From the NCBI RefSeq assembly GCF_026262505.1, contig NC_067207.1:6456252-6520251 (forward strand): DNA of 64,000 bases. Direction: 5' to 3'. Positions 1 to 10,310 of this stretch are shown here, one piece after another. This DNA comes from Trichomonas vaginalis G3 (lineage: Eukaryota > Parabasalia > Trichomonadida > Trichomonadidae). The translations under genes and the position numbers were made by a program. The stretch's first letter is position 1, and each line of letters starts with the position of its first letter. Below the pieces are notes generated by a model, which was not told the origin of the DNA, made no database searches, and was given only the letters and a program-made list of their open reading frames with translations.

Positions 1-475
1 AAAAAATTAATTTTTAAAAAAATGACCGAATACGTTTCACAGCGAGAAAAAAATAAAAGGCAAGATAGAATTTTCTAGACATAAAGAAGTTGTTTACCGA
101 GTTTTAGCTCTTATCTCTAACAAAAAATTAATTTTTAAAAAAATGACCGAATACGTTTCACAGCGAGAAAAAAATAAAAGGCAAGATAGAATTTTCTAGA
201 CATAAAGAAGTTGTTTACCGAGTTTTAGCTCTTATCTCTAACAAAAAATTAATTTTTAAAAAAAATGACCGAATACGTTTCACAGCGAGAAAAAAATAAA
301 AGGCAAGATAGAATTTTCTAGACATAAAGAAGTTGTTTACCGAGTTTTAGCTCTTATCTCTAACAAAAAATTAATTTTTAAAAAAATGACCGAATACGTT
401 TCACAGCGAGAAAAAAATAAAAGGCAAGATAGAATTTTCTAGACATAAAGAAGTTGTCTACCAAGTGTCAGCTGT
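1..475. repeat. 121-bp tandem repeat array, four copies
   Basis: Four head-to-tail copies of a unit of about 121 bp (one spacing is 122). The phase is easy to follow from the block ATGACCGAATACG, which starts at 22, 143, 265 and 386. The first three copies are almost identical and differ only in A-run length; the last diverges after about position 455. The window edge cuts the left end, so the true copy number is unknown. There is no convincing reading frame. A recent satellite-like expansion is the simplest reading. Confidence 0.95.
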
Positions 476-542
476 TACTTCTTCTCAATACTGATATAAA
501 ATAAAAATCTTTATTATTTATTTAACCTTTATTGTTTCATTT

Positions 543-1198
543 GTAATAAACAGAAATTCATCAAAAGTGACGGCTCTCAATTTTTTGACATTTGTAAATT
601 CTAAATTGAATGAGAAAAATGAAAGAATACTAAGCATAATACAATATTCTAGATTTAATTATAATTAGGAAAAAGTTAGTTTTGAGAGTACTTTTCATAG
701 GCATATAGAATGAAATCTTCTGAAAAATAATATCACATAAACTCATATTATTTTCTAATATATAACTATTTTATATAAAAATCAAATTCAATGATCTTAA
801 AAGCGAAGGATAAACCTCAAAATTTACGAATATAATGAGTGGGAATATAATGCTTATCTATCATAAAACCATATGAAATATCAATTTTTGCTTTACGCCT
901 AATTTTTGACGACAATTAGCAAAAAATGTTAAATGTTAACACTCAGTCTATTTGAATATGAAAAATAAAATTGACTTTGATTAAATGTTTTTATTTATCA
1001 TGCAATTCTTCTTGCGACCAAAGATTTGAATAAAAGTTCAAAAAATAAGATAGCTTAAAAAATAATATACGGTAGTGTTTACTAATAGATGAATAGTATA
1101 TAAATTCTATTAAAATGGATTTGATCCAAAAAAATATATAAAATTTGATCATAAATAAAATCGTTTTAAATTACTTCTTCATTTAAAGTATAACAATC
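543..1198 (+). repeat. Dispersed 655-bp repeat, copy A
   Basis: This segment reappears in inverted orientation at 59541-60196 with very few differences by eye (for example GTGACGG against GTGACAG near one end). It has no open reading frame and I found no terminal inverted repeats. It holds a TCAAAAGTGAC motif near its left end. It is a dispersed non-coding repeat, perhaps a piece of a larger transposon. Confidence 0.9.
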
Positions 1199-1577
1199 AG
1201 ATCTTTTGAAAATGCAATCATAATATGACCAACATATGTCTTCTAAGATTTGGATGCTGATGTACTTATTATTGCAATTTTTTTCTTTTTGAATTCCAAA
1301 TTTCATTTGGCATTTTGAATCGTAATAAGAAATAACAGTCTATTTTGGGTATAGATCACCAACAGTTATATATGCTTGTTGATGCATTCACGTATTTTTA
1401 TGAACTCTGCTGACAAGCAGTCCTCCCAGAAAATTTCAAAGATTTTTAGAAAACCATTTTTCCCCTTCCGCAATATAGCATCGGCACCTTAAAAAAAAGT
1501 TTGTAAAATTTTTAACTTTGACACTTTTACATTTGACACTTTTAAAAATTTTTGAAGTGTTTACTAGATGCACATTG
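1199..1577. other. Intergenic, nothing recognised
   Basis: AT-rich sequence between the dispersed repeat and the first gene. I see no gene, RNA or clear repeat, apart from GACACTTTTA motifs at about 1520 and 1535 that resemble the initiator-like motif just downstream. Confidence 0.5.
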
Positions 1578-1586
1578 TCACTTTTA
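1578..1586 (+). promoter_or_regulatory. Initiator-like motif TCACTTTTA
   Basis: TCACTTTTA lies about 10 bases before the ATG at 1596. It fits the first part of the trichomonad initiator consensus TCAYTWYTCATTA, which is known to sit within about 20 bases of start codons. The match is partial and the role is inferred. Confidence 0.35.
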
Positions 1587-1595
1587 AAAATTTTA

Positions 1596-2303
1596 ATGCT
1601 GAATCCTATTGATATTGAATATGATCAATACTGCAAAGAACACAATTTACCTGATGATTGCCTTCACATTAGAAATAAGAGTTTCAACAAATTCTTCATA
1701 GGTTATTTACAGAAGAATAAAATTGGATGTTACAGTGAACCAAAAATGACCGGCAAATTATACAATCATTTGATCGTCGATTTCTATGTTGAACATCGTC
1801 CAAATGCAATAATTGTAACTGAAATTATAGATAATCCTAATTGAAAAGAAATTGTAACTTTGCTAAATGTGGAAAAAGTTAATAATTTTATTGAGCTTTT
1901 GGACATATTCTCAAGAAACGATACTACAGATTTTTCAAATATTAAAATCGGTAAATCGATTTACAGGGATTTCAAAGATGAGCCTTTAAAATTTAATTAT
2001 GACTTATTCAAATTTCTTAGATATGAAGATTTCCAATATGGGGAGCGACTCTTCTTTCATTTTAATGAAGAAAATCTGAAAGATTTGAAATTTCATAATT
2101 TAAGTGTTTTTCCAAAGGAAGCCAAATCGCCTTTTCGAATGAAAATGTATACATTTGTTCTATATGAAAAAGAGCATCCCCCAAAGAAACCTTCCACACC
2201 TTCTAACTGGTTCATAAGAATTTTTTGCAGGGACAATGATGACAATCCTAAGAATGAAAGACTAAAACATACTAAAGGCTATAATAAATTAAAAAACGAG
2301 TAG
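1596..2303 (+). pseudogene. Unknown protein gene interrupted by one in-frame TGA
   Basis: One reading frame runs from the ATG at 1596 to the TAG at 2301-2303 and is broken only by a TGA at 1842-1844. The first part gives 82 residues (starting MLNPIDIEYDQYC), and the second about 150 more in exactly the same frame, rich in Lys, Phe, Asp and Asn, with a Lys/Asn-rich tail. I do not recognise the family. An initiator-like TCACTTTTA sits close upstream, so it may be transcribed. The continuity of frame and composition across the TGA suggests one gene with a young nonsense mutation, or readthrough. Two separate short genes are less likely because the second part has no ATG near its start. Confidence 0.5.
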
Positions 2304-2583
2304 TCTTATTGGAAATTTTTGGTAAGAATTTGATACCATGAAAAACCAACAATTGAGTTGTACACCCAATAATCTATAATAAAAATAAAAAGTTAATATT
2401 TTTGGTCCGGAAAAAGTTATTATAAATTACTGCATAGTTCCTAGCAAAAATCAAGATACGTTGTTATTATCAGAGCACCTCAGTAAGTGGTAAGTGCACC
2501 CATAATTGATCAAAAAAAAAATTCAAAAAAATGTCATATTACAACAATAGAAGGTATATAAATACAATACATTTATTATTTGA

Positions 2584-4059
2584 TTAGTCGTTGCTCTTTT
2601 TCTTCCTTCTTCTAATTCTCTTCTTTGGTTTAGGATTTAGATCTTCAGAACTCTCCTGGTCTTTAGTTGGAGTTGAAGGTTGATTATGTGGGACAGATTT
2701 AGAGCGTTTCTTCTTCTTTCTGTGTTTCTTTTTAGTGCTCGTGATCAAATCTAATCCTTTTGTATGGAAAGGCAAATACTTGAGGTCTTCAATACCTATC
2801 TTCTTCTCTATTTCAGATATTGTTGGAATAATTTCATCGTATTCTGAAATATCAAATAAATCAGAAACAACAACAAATTCTGCAAATAAACTTGATGTAA
2901 ATATCTCTTTCAGTCTTCTTCTCCTAGTTACGTATTTTCTTTCGTTTTCTTGGATAATTGTTGATGCTTTTAGTTGTAATAGGAAAGCAGAAAACCATTC
3001 TTGTACTTTATCATAAAATCTACCCTTTTCTAGTAAAATTGATAAATAATAGGCTGATATTCTAGACCAATAAAAAGATAATACCATAATTCTTGAAAAA
3101 ATCTTAACTCCTAGCAATATCTCGCTCTCAGATTGTGTATTACATCTCAAGAATATATTATGAAACTCCATTGGCGATGCAAAGTATTGTGATGACAAAG
3201 TTGGAACTAAATCTTCAACAGAAATATAGTTTGGACATAAAGAACATACAAAAGTAGATATTATTCCATACCCTGGACTCGCTGGATCAGCAAGAGTTAG
3301 TAAAGTCTGTATTGGTTTGTGCAAAAATTCTGTTGGAACGCTGTGAAGGATTCCTTTGATAAAAATCATAATAAGTCTAATAAATGGTATCGCATCTGAT
3401 GGATTTAGCGTAATTATCAATCGTGAAATCGAAAGGAATATACTTGAGAAAAATTCATTTTGATTTACAAAAATTCGAGGAGAATTTATCACTGCTGAAA
3501 CAAGAAGTTCAACAAAATGTAATCTCACCTTTAATTGGTCGCTGGTCATTTCTGGATAAGGTGGATAAAGTAATGAAACAAAAAAATCATATAGCTTTTC
3601 AATACCGCCATTCTCATTAAGTAGCATGTTATATATTACACTACTTGAGTCTTTTAAGTATGATAGAAATAAAATGAAAGTATTTTGATCTTTGAATAGT
3701 TTTGAGAACGAAACAAATAGAAAATTGCTTATGGGTCGCTCATAATATTGAGTAATTAAAAAGGAATAATCGATTGGAGTTCGAGGATTCAATAAATTAC
3801 GATTTGCATATAAAATATTAACAAAATTTTCAAAATCTGCAACAGGATCAGTTTGTACATAGAGTAATTTCTTGAGACTAGAGCTAGTTAATTTCCAAAA
3901 GTCAACTTCTTCATTTGATTTTTTGTTCATCCAAATTAAAGCAGGTGTTAGATTTGAAAATATGTCAAGAGCCATACTAGTATCTGGGGGTTGATCCAGC
4001 CCTAGCATTTTGAACTGAACATTCGGATCTGATTGCCACCAATCAAGAACCGATGTCAT
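2584..4059 (-). CDS. Hypothetical alpha-helical protein with basic C-terminal tail (491 aa)
   Basis: An intact frame from an ATG at 4057-4059 to a TAA. Residues 1 to about 420 are predominantly hydrophobic and helical, without signal peptide or obvious transmembrane helix, and could form HEAT/armadillo-like repeats. An Arg-rich stretch (YVTRRRRLKE) lies near residue 378. The last 60 residues are strongly basic with two clusters (KKKHRKKKKRSKS and KPKKRIRRRKKKS) separated by a Ser/Thr/Pro/Glu-rich spacer, which look like nuclear or nucleolar localisation signals. I do not recognise the family. A nuclear role is an inference from the tail only. Shorter overlapping frames on the other strand look like shadows. 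Confidence 0.75.
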   Translation of the reverse strand: MTSVLDWWQSDPNVQFKMLGLDQPPDTSMALDIFSNLTPALIWMNKKSNEEVDFWKLTSSSLKKLLYVQTDPVADFENFVNILYANRNLLNPRTPIDYSFLITQYYERPISNFLFVSFSKLFKDQNTFILFLSYLKDSSSVIYNMLLNENGGIEKLYDFFVSLLYPPYPEMTSDQLKVRLHFVELLVSAVINSPRIFVNQNEFFSSIFLSISRLIITLNPSDAIPFIRLIMIFIKGILHSVPTEFLHKPIQTLLTLADPASPGYGIISTFVCSLCPNYISVEDLVPTLSSQYFASPMEFHNIFLRCNTQSESEILLGVKIFSRIMVLSFYWSRISAYYLSILLEKGRFYDKVQEWFSAFLLQLKASTIIQENERKYVTRRRRLKEIFTSSLFAEFVVVSDLFDISEYDEIIPTISEIEKKIGIEDLKYLPFHTKGLDLITSTKKKHRKKKKRSKSVPHNQPSTPTKDQESSEDLNPKPKKRIRRRKKKSND

Positions 4060-4570
4060 ATAAAAATTTTTGCTAGCGGGAATAACTTAGATATTCGAGG
4101 AAAATCGATACGTAGGTTTGATTTTAGCATAGAATTCTGTTCTGAGCTTCAAGTTGCTGTAGTCTAAAAACAAATTCATCGAATGAAAATCTATATTTGG
4201 GGAATACATTCGGTCAAAGGCCCACGACTCTAATTGATAATTATTATCTACTACCTTATTGATATGTATACTTAAAGTCAGCTGAAATACAATATTAGAG
4301 CTTATAATATATTGAAGTTATAACTTGAAGTTATAATTTGAAAGAAATATATACAAAAATACTTATCACTTTGATCTAATGTCTTATTACAGTGTGTAAA
4401 AGCCTCAACAAACTCTTAATAAGTTGAAAAAATAAAAAGCTTATCTACATAGCATATGAGATTCTTTGGCAATATGTGCACTTATGAAATAATGCAAATA
4501 ATGAGATTCATCTCAGAAAAGGGAAATTTACCACCCGGACTTTTTTTATTAATGGGGTCCATTCTCAATT
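4060..4570. other. Intergenic, nothing recognised
   Basis: AT-rich spacer between two divergent genes. No frame of useful length, no RNA and no repeat was seen before the foldback sequence that begins at 4571. Confidence 0.5.
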
Positions 4571-4702
4571 TCCACCTCATTTATAAAAACAATACCTTTA
4601 TTGGAAATTCCATTTAATTGGAAAAATAATTGCTCAATTCGAATTAGGCCGTTTTTCAAATTAAATGGAATTTCCAATAAAGGGTTTTTATAAATCAGGT
4701 GG
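4571..4702. mobile_element. Foldback (MITE-like) inverted repeat upstream of the ankyrin gene
   Basis: The two halves are inverted copies: the left arm begins TCCACCTCATTTATAAAAAC and contains TTGGAAATTCCATTTAATT; the right arm carries the same blocks in reverse and ends ATAAATCAGGTGGA. Arms are about 50 bases with a three-base indel, around a loop of about 30 bases. It ends about 24 bases before the ATG at 4726, so it must contain or abut the core promoter of that gene. It looks like a miniature foldback element; no target-site duplication was identified. Confidence 0.75.
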
Positions 4703-4725
4703 ATTTTTTTTTCAGAAAAATTTTA

Positions 4726-6129
4726 ATGGAGAAACACATTGCACAGGAATTAACAGGAGCTGATTTAATGAGAACATATGCTGATTACATTGATGCATTT
4801 AAAAGTATATTTCAACTCACAGACGATAAAGTAGAAAGCACTTTTATCAAAGTTAAAGAAATCTTAATTAATAAATATATGCTAAAAACATCGGTTATTT
4901 TAACTATAGTGGGGAACTGTATTTATTTTAGGGACTGTTACATGAAAGCATATGTAAAACTTTATGACTTGATTAACAGTCTTATAAATAACAAAATAAA
5001 TTATTTTTATGTATCTGATATCAAAGATGTAATCTCTGCATTCGAAAATAACAAGCAAATGACAAACAGTTCTCTTATAGACTACATTGAACTTCTGAAA
5101 CCAAAATCATTATTTAATTCAATCATGAATGATGATCTCAAAACAATGATCTATATTGTCAATCAGCCAGGTTTTGACATCAATATCAAAATGAACAAAA
5201 ATATAACTGGCACCGATGAGCAATTCAATCTTTTGGAAGTTTGCTCTTATTATGGTTCAGAAAAATGTTATTTGTACTTAAAACAGAACCATAATTTTAA
5301 ATCTTCTGATTGTTCGATTGCATTATCATTCTTAGGTGGAAATCCACGGATTATGCATGAATCATTACCTTTAATAAATTCATCAAATATTCGTCAATGT
5401 GTTGAATATGCAATAATGTCACACAATATCGATTTCTTTAATTATTTAAATAACAACTTTCCCCATCAAGATATTTGTTATACTGTCACAAGATATTATA
5501 ATCTTGAAGTATTTTTGATAGCAATTGATTTTGGACAAATATATTCTTTTAATAAATATCTACTCGAATTCAATATCGATGATTTATGCGTATATATATT
5601 TAAAAAATTGAATCGAAGTGCAATTAACAAATTTGACATTTTACATGCAATTACTCATTATAAAATTCCAAAAACTATTAAATTTGCAATCGAAAGTGGA
5701 GCCAATATCACGATGACAGGCTATAGTAATGAAGGAGCTCTTCATTTAGCTGCAGCACATGAATTGAAAGAAATAGCTGAGCTTTTGATTTCGAATGGTA
5801 TAGATATCAACGCAAAAGATAAAAATGGAAAAACTCCACTTCATTATGCAGCAAAGAAAAGTCTAGAAATGGTAAAATTCCTTATTTCACACGGTGCAGA
5901 TATTAATGCAACAACAAACCAAAAGGAAACTGCTCTTCATTATGCAGCAAAGAAAAGTCTAGAAATGGTAGAATTCCTTGTTTCACACGGTGCAGATATT
6001 AATGCAACAACATACCTGAATAAAACTGCTCTTTACTTTGCACAATATTATGATAAAAACGATATAGTAGAATTCCTTATTTCACACAGTGCAAAGGAAA
6101 AATCAGGAGAACAAGAAGAAGATGAATAA
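4726..6129 (+). CDS. Ankyrin-repeat protein with DUF3447-type N-terminal region (467 aa)
   Basis: The start is the ATG at 4726 (MEKHIAQELTG); upstream in-frame GTG is inside the foldback repeat and unlikely. The first 330 residues follow the trichomonad pattern of a helical N-terminal domain with degenerate ankyrin units. From about residue 335 come four clear ankyrin repeats with the HLAAAHELKEIAELLISNG, PLHYAAKKSLEMVKFLISHG and ALHYAAKKSLEMVEFLVSHG signatures. Two neighbouring units are almost identical in DNA, which indicates recent repeat expansion. The C-terminus is acidic (GEQEEDE). These proteins form a very large family in trichomonads and are presumed to mediate protein-protein contacts; the partner is unknown. 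Confidence 0.9.
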   Translation: MEKHIAQELTGADLMRTYADYIDAFKSIFQLTDDKVESTFIKVKEILINKYMLKTSVILTIVGNCIYFRDCYMKAYVKLYDLINSLINNKINYFYVSDIKDVISAFENNKQMTNSSLIDYIELLKPKSLFNSIMNDDLKTMIYIVNQPGFDINIKMNKNITGTDEQFNLLEVCSYYGSEKCYLYLKQNHNFKSSDCSIALSFLGGNPRIMHESLPLINSSNIRQCVEYAIMSHNIDFFNYLNNNFPHQDICYTVTRYYNLEVFLIAIDFGQIYSFNKYLLEFNIDDLCVYIFKKLNRSAINKFDILHAITHYKIPKTIKFAIESGANITMTGYSNEGALHLAAAHELKEIAELLISNGIDINAKDKNGKTPLHYAAKKSLEMVKFLISHGADINATTNQKETALHYAAKKSLEMVEFLVSHGADINATTYLNKTALYFAQYYDKNDIVEFLISHSAKEKSGEQEEDE

Positions 6130-6606
6130 GATGAAAAATCGATGTCTTCATCATATTCATTTTCATATTTATAATCACCTTCTTCATAATAACTAGAAAT
6201 TTTTGAATAAAAGATCATCAATATTTTAATTATCAAATTTAAGCATCCTGAAGGCTTCACTAACATGACAAAAAAAAATGAAAAATATGCTCTTCAATAC
6301 ATATAATGTCATAATTCATGTTAATGGAAGAAGGTTCACATACCACTTTAAATATACTCTCATAAAACAATATATCTTAACTGTGAAAGCAAAAAGCCTC
6401 TAACTTCTCAAATGCGAAGTCACGAATGCCTTGAGCGAGTTTCTCAACAGCCATTGCATCCATGTTATGTTCCTACGGGAATTCAGCCTCTGTCATTGGT
6501 TCTGGACATGGAAGGATCTCACCCTTGTATTTCAATACTAAAACTACCAATATTATCACTATTACATTAGTTTTTGCAAATAAGAGTTTAATTTTATTTC
6601 CTGTTG
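6130..6606. other. Intergenic, nothing firm
   Basis: AT-rich spacer between the ankyrin gene and the TTAA-flanked MITE. A short stretch near 6400-6520 has slightly higher GC and could be a relic, but no coherent frame is visible. Confidence 0.45.
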
Positions 6607-6734
6607 TTAAGGCTGCACTTACACCCATCTGCCTTTAATTCAAATTTTTGACAACTGGTGTGAAGCGTCATTGAAAATTAACCTTAAACATCTGAATTGA
6701 AGGCCATGTCATAGGGGCGTAAGTGCAACCTTAA
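6607..6734. mobile_element. 128-bp TTAA-flanked MITE, copy 1
   Basis: It begins TTAAGGCTGCACTTAC and ends GTAAGTGCAACCTTAA, so TTAA flanks a unit with terminal inverted repeats GG(C/T)TGCACTTAC. A second copy, also exactly 128 bp, lies in the opposite orientation at 58641-58768 and agrees along its whole length with about 15 differences. TTAA target duplication is the hallmark of piggyBac-type transposition, so these are probably non-autonomous piggyBac-like miniatures. No transposase of that type is in the window. Confidence 0.85.
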
Positions 6735-6833
6735 CAATGACTAAAACTATTTTTGAACATACAGTTTTATTTTACTTGAATATTTGTTCAAAATTAAATA
6801 GAGAAAACTATATAAAGCATATAATTTATATTT

Positions 6834-9434
6834 TTATTGGAATGTAATTGACCAATCGTCACGAACGAGGAGGCCTGGTTTTCTAATTGTCAAAACACCT
6901 TCTTCGTATTCGAACTCCATTCTTCCGTTTGGTCCTGTTATAGATTGTGGTTCCTTGATACCAGAAATCCTAATTCTTTCGATATAATTGTCATATTTGT
7001 AGCCAAATTCATTCATTACTCTTGGAGGAACAGCTCTGTTAGATAGTTTTCCATTTTCAAGAGAAAACTGTCTGTAGATGAATGAACCCTTTTCGAATTC
7101 TTCAGATTCACCATCATCAATGTATAACTTTCCTTCAGCAGCTCCATTTTCATCAGCGGAAATAACTAAAGTGAATGGATCATAGAACATGAGTTTTGAT
7201 GATTTTCTGACTCTGCATTTCATTGGAACAATACTTCCTCCTTTGATCAAAACTAAGCAATTTCCATCAGTAAACTTTGCGACTGTTTGTTCGAAAGGTT
7301 GGAGTGTTCTAAATTCATACCATTTAGAAATGTTTGGTAAGACAATATTTCTATCTTTCTGCTCTTTTTCAATGAAAGGAATGACCATTAATTTGTCACC
7401 TAACATAACTTGGTCATCAATATCAAGAACACTTTCTTCCTGTGTGAACTCGTACCAAAGAGGTCTAACTAATGGCTTGCCTGTTGCATTGGACTCTTTA
7501 GCTAATGTGTACCAGTAAGGAAGCATCGTGTATCTCTCAATTACAGCGGTTTTGGCAAGTTTTCTGTATTTATCGTCTTTGATTAAGTAAATTTCTCTTT
7601 GTGAAGCCAAATGGTGGCAGTGCTCTCTGAAGAAAGTATACGTCCAAGCGGCGATTGAATACCATCTTGAAAGTAAATCTTCATCAGGGGAGTTGAAGAA
7701 ACCGCCAATATCAGCACCGGAATAGACAATTCCACCAAGACCAAACGATAGAACAGATGGTATTGAATTTTTGAGATGGTTCCAGTCAGCTGCGTTATCA
7801 CCCGACCAAACATAGGCATATTTCTGGGATCCGGCGAAGAAAGAGCGGGAAAGGATGAATGGACGCATTGGCTTCTCATCACGCTTCCTTAGACCGCCGA
7901 ATGTAGCTCCAATCATCATGTGGCCGTACATATTGTGGATTTCTCTTTCTTCAATGTCGCCGTAGTGGACCAAATCACGTGGCGCTGTATTGTCTGCTGC
8001 ATCAAAAACAGATATTTCGTTCATATCATTCCAAACGAATAAGTTTGAAGCAGAATTTGAGTAATGTTTGAATGAAAACAAGGATTCCCACCATGCACGT
8101 GCTTTTGGCATGAAGAAATCAGGCCATACCGAGTCTCCTGGCCAGCATTTTGCACGATAAACTGATCCATCCCTTGTTTTTACAAGTAATTTTTGGGAAT
8201 TCGCCTGATTGTATACGTTGTAGCCACCATCTGCCTTCAAATGAGGATCTACAAGAGTAACCACATATCTTTGGTCCTTGGCAAATGTCTCCAACATCTT
8301 CTTTGGCTCAGGGAAATTCGATGGATGGAATGTAAAGTATTTCTTATCGTCTGTGTGGTCTAAGTCCAGCCACATAACGTCATGTGGAACACCGATTTCG
8401 TCTAATTTTGTGGATACGCCCAAGAAATCGCTCTGTGTCATGTATCCCCATCTGCATTGATGGTAAGCTAAGGCAAACAATGGAGTAAGTTGTGGTCTGC
8501 CTGTTAAGGATGTGTAAGAGTTCGATATTTCGCTTGGAGAACCAAGGAAAACGTAAATATCAATATATCCTCCTTCAGAAATGTATCTGGCATCGGAACT
8601 GGATCTGTCCTGAGCATTCTTGATGTCTACCCATGTCTCTGATGGGTTGCACCAGAAGAGACCAATTGATCTATCTAATGAATGCATGAAAATGAGAGGA
8701 ACAGCTCCGTACATTGACATACCGTTGCCAATTTCGAACTCGTTGATATCAGTATTGAAGAATCTGATTGGCTCTGATGTATTTTCGAGAGTTAATGGTA
8801 AGGTATGTGCTGGTAAGCCTGTAAGACGAGTTTGCTTGCCATTAAAGCGGAATGACATGGCAACAGATGTTGGTCCATTCTTGAAAACATCGTTAAATCC
8901 ATTGAAATACCTGTCTTTGAATAAATCTGGATATTTTTCTTTGCTGCGTTGAGTTTCAAATACAGCTGCATTATCCATATTGAATAGAAGTGCTTCACCT
9001 TTCTCATCATTGACAACAATGGAAAATGGATTGTAATTTACGATTAATTTGATTCCTTCTGCAGAAATTATTGATTGAGAATCAGTATTTTCAACTTGAA
9101 TATCAACAAAAGAAGAAATATATTCCTGATTAATAACTGTTGGCTCTAATTCGCAATCATATCTGTTGAATGATTCTTTATCTAATGGTTTAACTTTGAT
9201 ATGAGCAGTTTTATTGTGATGTATGCTAACTTTAAGTGAAAGTTTTGTTGAATAGTTAACATCATCGATTATGGCTGTGAATGTAGTTTTATTTGAATTT
9301 ACTGTGTTTGGCTGAATCGACCAAACTTGATCTGTAACAGATCTATCACGAGTGCAGAAATATGATTCAGTGCATTTCGTGTATTTCTCTTGTCTAACAG
9401 AAAAAACAGCGCTAAAAAGGTAAAAAGAAAACAT
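6834..9434 (-). CDS. Glycoside hydrolase family 31, glucosidase II alpha-type (866 aa)
   Basis: The start ATG (9432-9434) is followed by a short hydrophobic stretch (MFSFYLFSAVFS) fitting the short signal peptides of trichomonads. The protein has the family's order: N-terminal beta-sandwich, (beta/alpha)8 barrel, C-terminal beta domains. The barrel carries DVMWLDLDHTD, the nucleophile motif WNDMNE near residue 468 and the acid/base motif WSGDN near residue 544. The LDLDHTD and WNDMNE forms point to ER glucosidase II or neutral alpha-glucosidase C, which trim glucose from N-glycans. No C-terminal retention signal is visible (ends SITFQ), as expected if a beta subunit retains it. Trichomonad N-glycan precursors are known to lack glucose, so its substrate would be glucose added by the folding sensor UGGT. 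A secreted or lysosomal alpha-glucosidase is the alternative. Confidence 0.9.
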   Translation of the reverse strand: MFSFYLFSAVFSVRQEKYTKCTESYFCTRDRSVTDQVWSIQPNTVNSNKTTFTAIIDDVNYSTKLSLKVSIHHNKTAHIKVKPLDKESFNRYDCELEPTVINQEYISSFVDIQVENTDSQSIISAEGIKLIVNYNPFSIVVNDEKGEALLFNMDNAAVFETQRSKEKYPDLFKDRYFNGFNDVFKNGPTSVAMSFRFNGKQTRLTGLPAHTLPLTLENTSEPIRFFNTDINEFEIGNGMSMYGAVPLIFMHSLDRSIGLFWCNPSETWVDIKNAQDRSSSDARYISEGGYIDIYVFLGSPSEISNSYTSLTGRPQLTPLFALAYHQCRWGYMTQSDFLGVSTKLDEIGVPHDVMWLDLDHTDDKKYFTFHPSNFPEPKKMLETFAKDQRYVVTLVDPHLKADGGYNVYNQANSQKLLVKTRDGSVYRAKCWPGDSVWPDFFMPKARAWWESLFSFKHYSNSASNLFVWNDMNEISVFDAADNTAPRDLVHYGDIEEREIHNMYGHMMIGATFGGLRKRDEKPMRPFILSRSFFAGSQKYAYVWSGDNAADWNHLKNSIPSVLSFGLGGIVYSGADIGGFFNSPDEDLLSRWYSIAAWTYTFFREHCHHLASQREIYLIKDDKYRKLAKTAVIERYTMLPYWYTLAKESNATGKPLVRPLWYEFTQEESVLDIDDQVMLGDKLMVIPFIEKEQKDRNIVLPNISKWYEFRTLQPFEQTVAKFTDGNCLVLIKGGSIVPMKCRVRKSSKLMFYDPFTLVISADENGAAEGKLYIDDGESEEFEKGSFIYRQFSLENGKLSNRAVPPRVMNEFGYKYDNYIERIRISGIKEPQSITGPNGRMEFEYEEGVLTIRKPGLLVRDDWSITFQ

Positions 9435-10073
9435 AAAAAAATAACAAAAAAATCGGTCAGATACTCCCTTGCTTATAGCACTACATTATTAAACTGCAAA
9501 TATAGTAAATTGATCTCTCACATACCAATTGGTAATAAGATAGCTGACCTATAGCTGATACTTACCTTAATTATCAATTATCAATCTCTGAATATTTGAG
9601 CTAGATGTTCAGGATCTGTTTTCGCTCCTTGCTCTTTGTAAGCTTTTATTCTTGATTCTGAACATTATTCATAGAAAATCAATAGATTTTGTATTATATC
9701 CATCAAGGTGCCATATGGAGATACTCCTTCAAGCACTCTTTAATATCGTCCTTTTTTAGTTTTAAATTCAATCGATAAAAAAATATATCCTTCATTCATC
9801 GGATTTTTTAAATAAAAGTGTAAAACAGTAATTTCAATGCTTAATTTATCAGATATCTCTTGCTCAATAGTGAAAATATCACACATCAATAGTAATTGGA
9901 AGGCAGTTCATATGGAAGTATGTTATAAAAACACTTCACAAATAAATACTACTAAAAAATAATGAAAAAAATTGAAATTAGTATTAAAAATGTGGGCAAT
10001 TTTAACTGCTTTTAAAGCAGTCTTATGATTTAATAACAGTTTAAAACTAATAGAGTTCTATTTTGTGTTTGAA
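9435..10073. other. Intergenic with a possible gene relic
   Basis: Mostly AT-rich. On the minus strand about 25 codons ending at 9591 read coherently (contains YKEQGAKTDPEHLAQIFRD) before a TGA, which suggests the tail of a decayed gene. No full frame exists, so it is not called as a gene. Confidence 0.3.
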
Positions 10074-10310
10074 TTATTTGTCAGTTGGCTTTGGAAGCAA
10101 TTCGAGGTATTTATTATCTTTCTCGAGAAATACAATAAGTCCAATGGCCAATGCAAATTCGAGGGAGCAGGAAACGATTCTGGATGTTCTGCTCGCGCCG
10201 AAGTTTTTGTTATCAAGCTGAATCCACCAATCCTTGACGGCTTGCTTAATGTCGAAGCGTGGTTTTTCCTTTTCATTGACAATGTATCTGATATTGCCTG
10301 TATTCAGCAT
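10074..10310 (-). CDS. Short hypothetical frame (78 aa), possibly a gene remnant
   Basis: The frame from the ATG at 10308-10310 has better base composition (about 42% GC) than its surroundings and reads as plausible protein (KPRFDIKQAVKDWWIQLD, then FALAIGLIVFLEKDNK). It stays open upstream of the ATG for 18 more codons. Two other frames over the same bases are also open, so coding is not certain. No family is recognised. It lies just outside the Polinton and could be the tail of a gene cut by earlier rearrangement. Confidence 0.3.
   Translation of the reverse strand: MLNTGNIRYIVNEKEKPRFDIKQAVKDWWIQLDNKNFGASRTSRIVSCSLEFALAIGLIVFLEKDNKYLELLPKPTDK

Noticed and set aside
1-475. CRISPR-like reading of the tandem repeats
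   Set aside because: Units are head-to-tail without unique spacers and the genome is eukaryotic.
6048-6266. 72-codon minus-strand frame beyond the first ankyrin gene
   Set aside because: Overlaps the ankyrin gene's end, with low-complexity Ser/Tyr/Glu sequence and no family; a shadow.
7189-8952. Plus-strand frames within the GH31 gene
   Set aside because: They lie opposite a gene with complete catalytic motifs and have no domain of their own.
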